Positions 58,644-64,000 of a DNA stretch of 64,000 nt are shown here, piece by piece; position 1 is the stretch's first letter; each line of letters starts with the position of its first letter. Made by a program: the position numbers and the translations under genes. Where the stretch lies: NCBI RefSeq assembly GCF_037038585.1, contig NC_092560.1:57800049-57864048 (forward strand). The letters are read 5' to 3'. The notes beneath the pieces are model-generated. The model was not told the DNA's origin, searched no databases, and worked only from the letters and a program-made list of their open reading frames with translations. The DNA is from Patagioenas fasciata (taxonomy: Eukaryota; Chordata; Aves; Columbiformes; Columbidae).

Positions 58644-60607
58644 TTTCTGGAACTATATGCAGACAGTACTGAAATAAGTTTTTAAAAATAAACTTATGCA
58701 TATTAATATAGTTTTAAGAGAAATCCCATCCAGCACCACTCCATTTAAAAAACAGCTGTTCACTTTTCCATTTCAAGTCTGAACTGCCTAAGAGTTTTAC
58801 ACAACTATAGGAGTCATTGTGTATGTCTTATTTATGTAAATAATCCAACTAAATTAATAAGGAATACAGATCCTTTTCAAATTCTTAGGAACACAATTGC
58901 ACTGTTTCAGTGAGTTTCCATGCTGGTCACAACCACCATATTTTCTTACATTAGGCAAACAAGTGTTTAGTTATAGGATAGGCACCAGCAGATGCATTTA
59001 CTTTAGTGAAATAACAAACATTCCAGATGTATTTTATGGGAACATTTAAGCTACTGATTACATATCTGGTGGTAAAGTTAAAATGTGCAACAAGAGAGGA
59101 AAAAAATATGAAAGTAATATTAGTACCATACCTAACAACTCCGTGGTCTAAAACCACGGAAGAAGTCAAAAAAAAAAAAATTATGAACTGGGAAAACTGT
59201 CACTGATTACACATGAATTTTCAAAGTACACATTCAGCAACCAGAAATTAAGGTACTGTCATAATTGAAAGCAATTAGAATACTGTCTTAACTATTACAA
59301 GAAGCAAACATTTGCCTGCTAGACTGTATTAATCTGACAAGCTCAAACTCTACGTGAACTGCAAACTGGAGGTCACTGCAATTTTCACCACACATTTCAG
59401 ATACTTGCATTCTGTATGCCTCTCCAGATGCAGAACAATTAAATATTACCTGAAGACAAAAAGGAGACCCTATTATCCACCGGGCTTTGAAGCTTCCCTT
59501 TGAAACAATACAAAGAATTACTAAAATAAAACTCTGTAATCATGTATTGGCAGTAGAAAGGGATAGCACTGACAATTTGTTTAAAGAAACTCAACTGTTT
59601 CTCAGTTTGGTCTGATCAAGAGTTATATTTTTTTCTTCAACACGTAAAATATTTACACCGAGCTCTTCCAGTATGTAAAATGAACAATCCTGAAGATACA
59701 AGCACAGCAGCCACACAGGACATAGAAAAAAATCCCCTGGGTGTATTTGACAGAAATAACTAGTGAAATGAAATGCATACCCATGGGCCAAAACAAGGAG
59801 TATTAGTTGCATGCCTTTGAGGGTTAACTACCAGCTCACAAAAGGGCCTGACAATCATTGCTGACAGCTGAGCAAAGACTCACTTCAGTTTGCTCAAAAA
59901 GCAAGATGAGTGGATGCTCAAGAAGAGGATGAAAAAGAGATCAGAAAACAAGATGTCAGATGTGGTCAGATGTCAGTGTGGTCTAGCAGATGCAGCTCAT
60001 TTTTCCAGCACTCTAAACCCACCTTCCACACGAGGCTGGGTAAGTTACAAGGAGTTACGGTACCAACAGCAGCGTGAAATTTATTGACGAGAGATACTAG
60101 GGAATAATTGAAGTCACCTGGCATAATAGGTACATTAGCAGCCGTTCCACTACAAATTATAATATTAGGACAAGAGAGATGAGAACTAACAGTATTATGT
60201 TATATTTCCATGAATGATGGGAACAGTTTACACTTCAGGGACACAAAAAAAATTATGCAGACAGTGGGAAACAAAGGTAGACTGACCTGAATTCCAGTTT
60301 AATCTCATAGCAGAGAAACGGGAATATTCAATGTCATGCTAAGTAAAAAATACCCCACCAAAACACCACACTTTTTCAAACACCTTCAAATCCTTAGTCA
60401 TCAGATGCTGAGCACTATCAAAAAACTGGACATTTCTGAGCAAAATTAAGAGGGAATGATGGCTCTAACAGCTTTTATTAAGACAACTTGAAAAGTGTTT
60501 CATCAGTTTCCAGACAGAAGGTAAACAAATCCTAATTTCAAATGACTCAAATAAACAGAGGTGCTGTTTTTTCAGGACATTTTTCATTCAAGACCCAACA
60601 AAACTGA

Positions 60608-60824
60608 CCTTCAAAAAAACCCCCCAAGCCAAACAAAAACCCAACCAACAACAAAAACAAAACAAAAAAAAAAAAAAAAAAAACACCAAAAAAAACCACA
60701 CCACACCCAAACCAACAAAACAGAACTCAACCATATTCTAAAGAAAACTTCAAAATGCACAAACCAAGAAACAAACAAAAATTCCAAAACACACAACCCC
60801 CTCCCACCCACCAACACATCTTAT
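60608..60824. repeat. A/C-rich low-complexity tract
   Basis: About 215 bp dominated by A and C on plus, with a pure A run of about 20 in the middle and C clusters at both ends. Few G or T. U/G-rich on the MAP3K1 transcript. Confidence 0.85.
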
Positions 60825-63800
60825 AGGAAAAAAATAATCAAGAGTGTTCACCACTGAGCAGGATTGTCCAGTTTCACAGCGTGGTGACACAGGAAATCGG
60901 AAGCGTTGTGCAGGCAACACTCAGCCTCTGGGTAAACATAAAAATGGAGGGAAGTAACAGAAAGCAACTTTCCACTTAACCAGGTTCTCCTACTCACCCA
61001 CAGACAATTAATGAAGCCTTCTTAAAGGCTTTCTGTCCACTTTGCCTCAGGCAAAAGAATGAACTGTAATTCTAGAGTTTTAAGTGAGAGCAAATAAAGA
61101 GAGGCAACCCTTGGGTCTTTGCAAAGAATCCTCTGAGAACACCAAAATTAGCATTAGAAAAATTAGAACTCAAACCAGATCTGTTCTCTTATCACCACTG
61201 CTGCTGAAAACTAGCTTTACAAGTTGGTTTAAAGAACAGCTACAAGGCAATGTATAATTTATATCTTACACAAGCCCAAGCCAAGTTTCGCCAATACTGG
61301 AAGCCAGCAAAAGCCAACAGGAGCAGCAGCATTCCCACAGCCACCCCACCCTCAGCGCCTGGTCCCACTCTCGTCTCACACTGTCCTGCACCCAGCTGCA
61401 CTGTTACCTTTACTCCAACCTCAAACCACAACTGATGCATTAGCACACTGAAAGATCCCTTGAAGGTCAAATCCATCACACGGAAATGAAAAACTGATGT
61501 TCATATCTTGCACTCAACATGTTGGAGCTTTGGGCAAGGCATGATTGCACATGCCCACACACAGGTATCGCACTGTGCCGAGACTCCATTGAGTGACAGT
61601 GGAGACTGAACCTTCAGTATCACTAAATCCCACGAGACAGAAAGCTCCAGATTAGTTAGTTACAATCTATTTACTTTGCCTAGGAACAAAGAAACTGCCA
61701 TGCCAGATCAGACTATTTAAGCAGAACCCTACCACTTCTAACAACTAAGAGTGATAAAAATCAGACACTGTAGAGGGTGACCCTCTCCCAAACGTACTCT
61801 GAATACGCACAGCACAGTAGAGGTAGAAGGTGAATTTTCTCTCACAGAAGCATCCAGCTCAAACTGGAAGCAGAAAATTTGGTGGCTTATTTAAGCAGCA
61901 AGTTTAAAATGTCCAGCATTATGGACTTAGTTAAAACACATAAAATGATATTTTACCTTAGCTAAGAATAGTCAAGGTCAACAACAAGCTATATTTTTTT
62001 CCCCTCAGCTATATTTTGACAAGATTAAGAGAGAAAATGGTCATCATTTCAGATGAAAAAAAATAAAAAGAGCAAGTCAAATCCTGGCCACGCTGTGCTT
62101 TCACTGTTCCCACCCAGCCCTGCACTCCATTAAAGCACTCGTGCCCTTCTGTGAAAGTCACCAAACAAAGGTGCTACAAATTGATAAGCAGAGGTAAAAC
62201 TGATGAGCTTTTGCTAATATGCTAGTACTATACACTAATATGCACATAGTCAAAACTTCATTTTCACAGCTCATCTTTGGTGTCTCTAGCAGGAGCCAAG
62301 CAGCAACTGCAGAAAATGCAGCATAAATATCTACAAAAAGTTTTCTTGCAGCTGAAGTATCTGACAAGTCTTCCATATCTAGTAGATACATTTTCAAACA
62401 ATTTTCAAGCAAGCCACACACCACGTCATTACTGAATGCAGAGGAGATGAACAGCAGCATTTCCTGCTTTTTATTTTTATAAAAACAGGGTAACGGTAGT
62501 AGAACTAATCCTGTATTTGGGGATGCAATAAGTCACCTACATCAATTTCGGACACAAATAAACATCACTTAAAGGGTCTGAATATTTTAAAATAACATTT
62601 TTAAGGTCATAGAGAAGAAGGGGTGTTTTGCCTTCATGGATTTCCCCAATGTAACAAGAAATTATACTACAGTTACCACTGAATCACTATTTGGATCTTT
62701 TTATATAAACCAAATCAATATACTGTCAGTACAGATATGAGATAAGAGGTCTGAAGCGCTTTATGTTGAAGCTGCATTTCCTAGTAAAACAACTCCCTCC
62801 TCCTTCTCTTCCCGTGATATAAAAAGATAGCTTGTAACGTTCAGCGCTTTTAAAGAAAATATTTGTTCTACTGCCATGACAAGCTGAATGCTTGAGAGAT
62901 TAAAGAAAAAAAAGTAATATTTACATTTAGGACTTAACAGCAGAGTCAGTTTCCCTTCTCAGCTTCATTATGATGCTCATGCAGGTCTTCCAGCATAAAC
63001 AGAAAGTCTGTTCTAAAATAAAGTAACTGTAACACCAAAGAGACTGATAGGGGGCCTTCAGAGCAAGCACAGTATCTTTTGACTAACAGTAGACCCTTAC
63101 AGGAAAGCACAACTACCGTATTTTAAAACAAAACAGAAAACTTCCATGTAATACATTATTTTGATTATGACCCTCAGTTTGACTCTTAATAAAAGTCTGG
63201 GCAACAGCTGCATGCACAAACTTAATGTGTAATATGCTGTCTCTCAGATACAAATTAACCTCCCTCCTTTGGCTAGGACAAGTCAATTAATATTACAATA
63301 AGGTCAGCGAGGCATTTAAAGTTCTTCATACAGCCTGACAAAGTAGTACTTTGTCTAACATCTATTCACTGGTAACACAAGAGATACTCTACATGAGTAT
63401 TTATCTTATATTTCTGGAGAACAATCACTATCAATGCTGCTATGTATTTTCAAATTACAAATTCAAAGTAGACTATCTCACTAAAATACTAAACAGAAAA
63501 GCACTTAGCATTTAGTATTTTCTATGATTTATTAACATTCCTAGTCGAACGTCAGCAAGCATTTAGGATAAGGTTTTTAACTTCTACACACACTCAAAAC
63601 ACTGACTTACCCAAATGCAGGTACTTAAAAGTAAGCAAAACTGTCCATGTGAAAGGAAAAAAAATTCCACAGCTGCTCTGTCATTGCTGCTGTGGGACTG
63701 ACTAGCAAGGATGGACTCAGTGTTTCAGCACTGATGTGACATGCATTGACCTTCCTGAACCTCTCATACTGACCCTAACTCCTGCTTGCTATCACCATGA

Positions 63801-64000
63801 GACTCTGAGTTCCTTTAAACGTGTTCCAACACTGAGTCTTTATTTTCCTTGAAAGCCACGAAACTGGTTACAACTGTACTATGAGATGCAGTACATTATA
63901 ATTTTATTACTCGATAGAGACAAAGATGGTGCTGAATCATAAAAAGATCAGTTACTCACTAAAATTCATACATTATTCCCCCTTCAAAACACTGAAGGTT

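Noticed and set aside
60611..60817. Hydrophobic 68-codon minus-strand frame rich in Phe, Val, Trp
   Set aside because: Artefact of translating the G/T strand of an A/C-only tract.

Overview
The window is vertebrate genomic DNA, most likely from a bird. It holds two split protein-coding genes, both read on the minus strand. CR1-type LINE fragments are the only interspersed repeats I recognise with confidence. Two of them end in typical CR1 3' tails on the plus strand; the others carry CR1 reverse transcriptase reading frames. The gene order (MAP3K1, then SETD9, same direction) matches the order I know from human. I cannot name the species.

Layout from left to right. Positions 302-1473 hold the first two coding exons of SETD9; the rest of that gene lies left of the window. 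Its start codon sits in a CpG island at about 1160-1740. Positions about 1741-4090 are intergenic. Positions about 4090-6639 are the likely MAP3K1 3' UTR. Positions 6640-28143 hold 19 MAP3K1 coding exons, numbered 2-20 by analogy with human. They join without a frameshift or stop into 1,350 codons plus TAG. Every exon boundary was placed from GT-AG signals and reading phase, and every exon length agrees with its residue count. All introns are GT-AG. Positions 28144-64000 are MAP3K1 intron 1. It is at least 35.9 kb long and runs off the right edge. Coding exon 1, the GC-rich N-terminus, and the promoter are not in the window.

MAP3K1 (MEKK1) is a MAP3K with a SWIM zinc finger, a RING/PHD-like E3 ligase finger, a TOG-like helical region and a C-terminal kinase domain. 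All of these are intact here. SETD9 is a SET-domain protein with no functional link to MAP3K1 that the sequence shows. The two share only orientation and proximity: the likely MAP3K1 poly(A) site is about 2.5 kb upstream of the SETD9 start region.

I found no undescribed gene system. The most checkable observations are a proximal poly(A) signal next to a strong hairpin in the MAP3K1 3' UTR, a tandem splice acceptor at MAP3K1 exon 4, absence of the mammalian caspase motif in exon 14, an internally deleted CR1 element, a YY1 motif overlapping the SETD9 start codon, and A/C-only tracts in intron 1.
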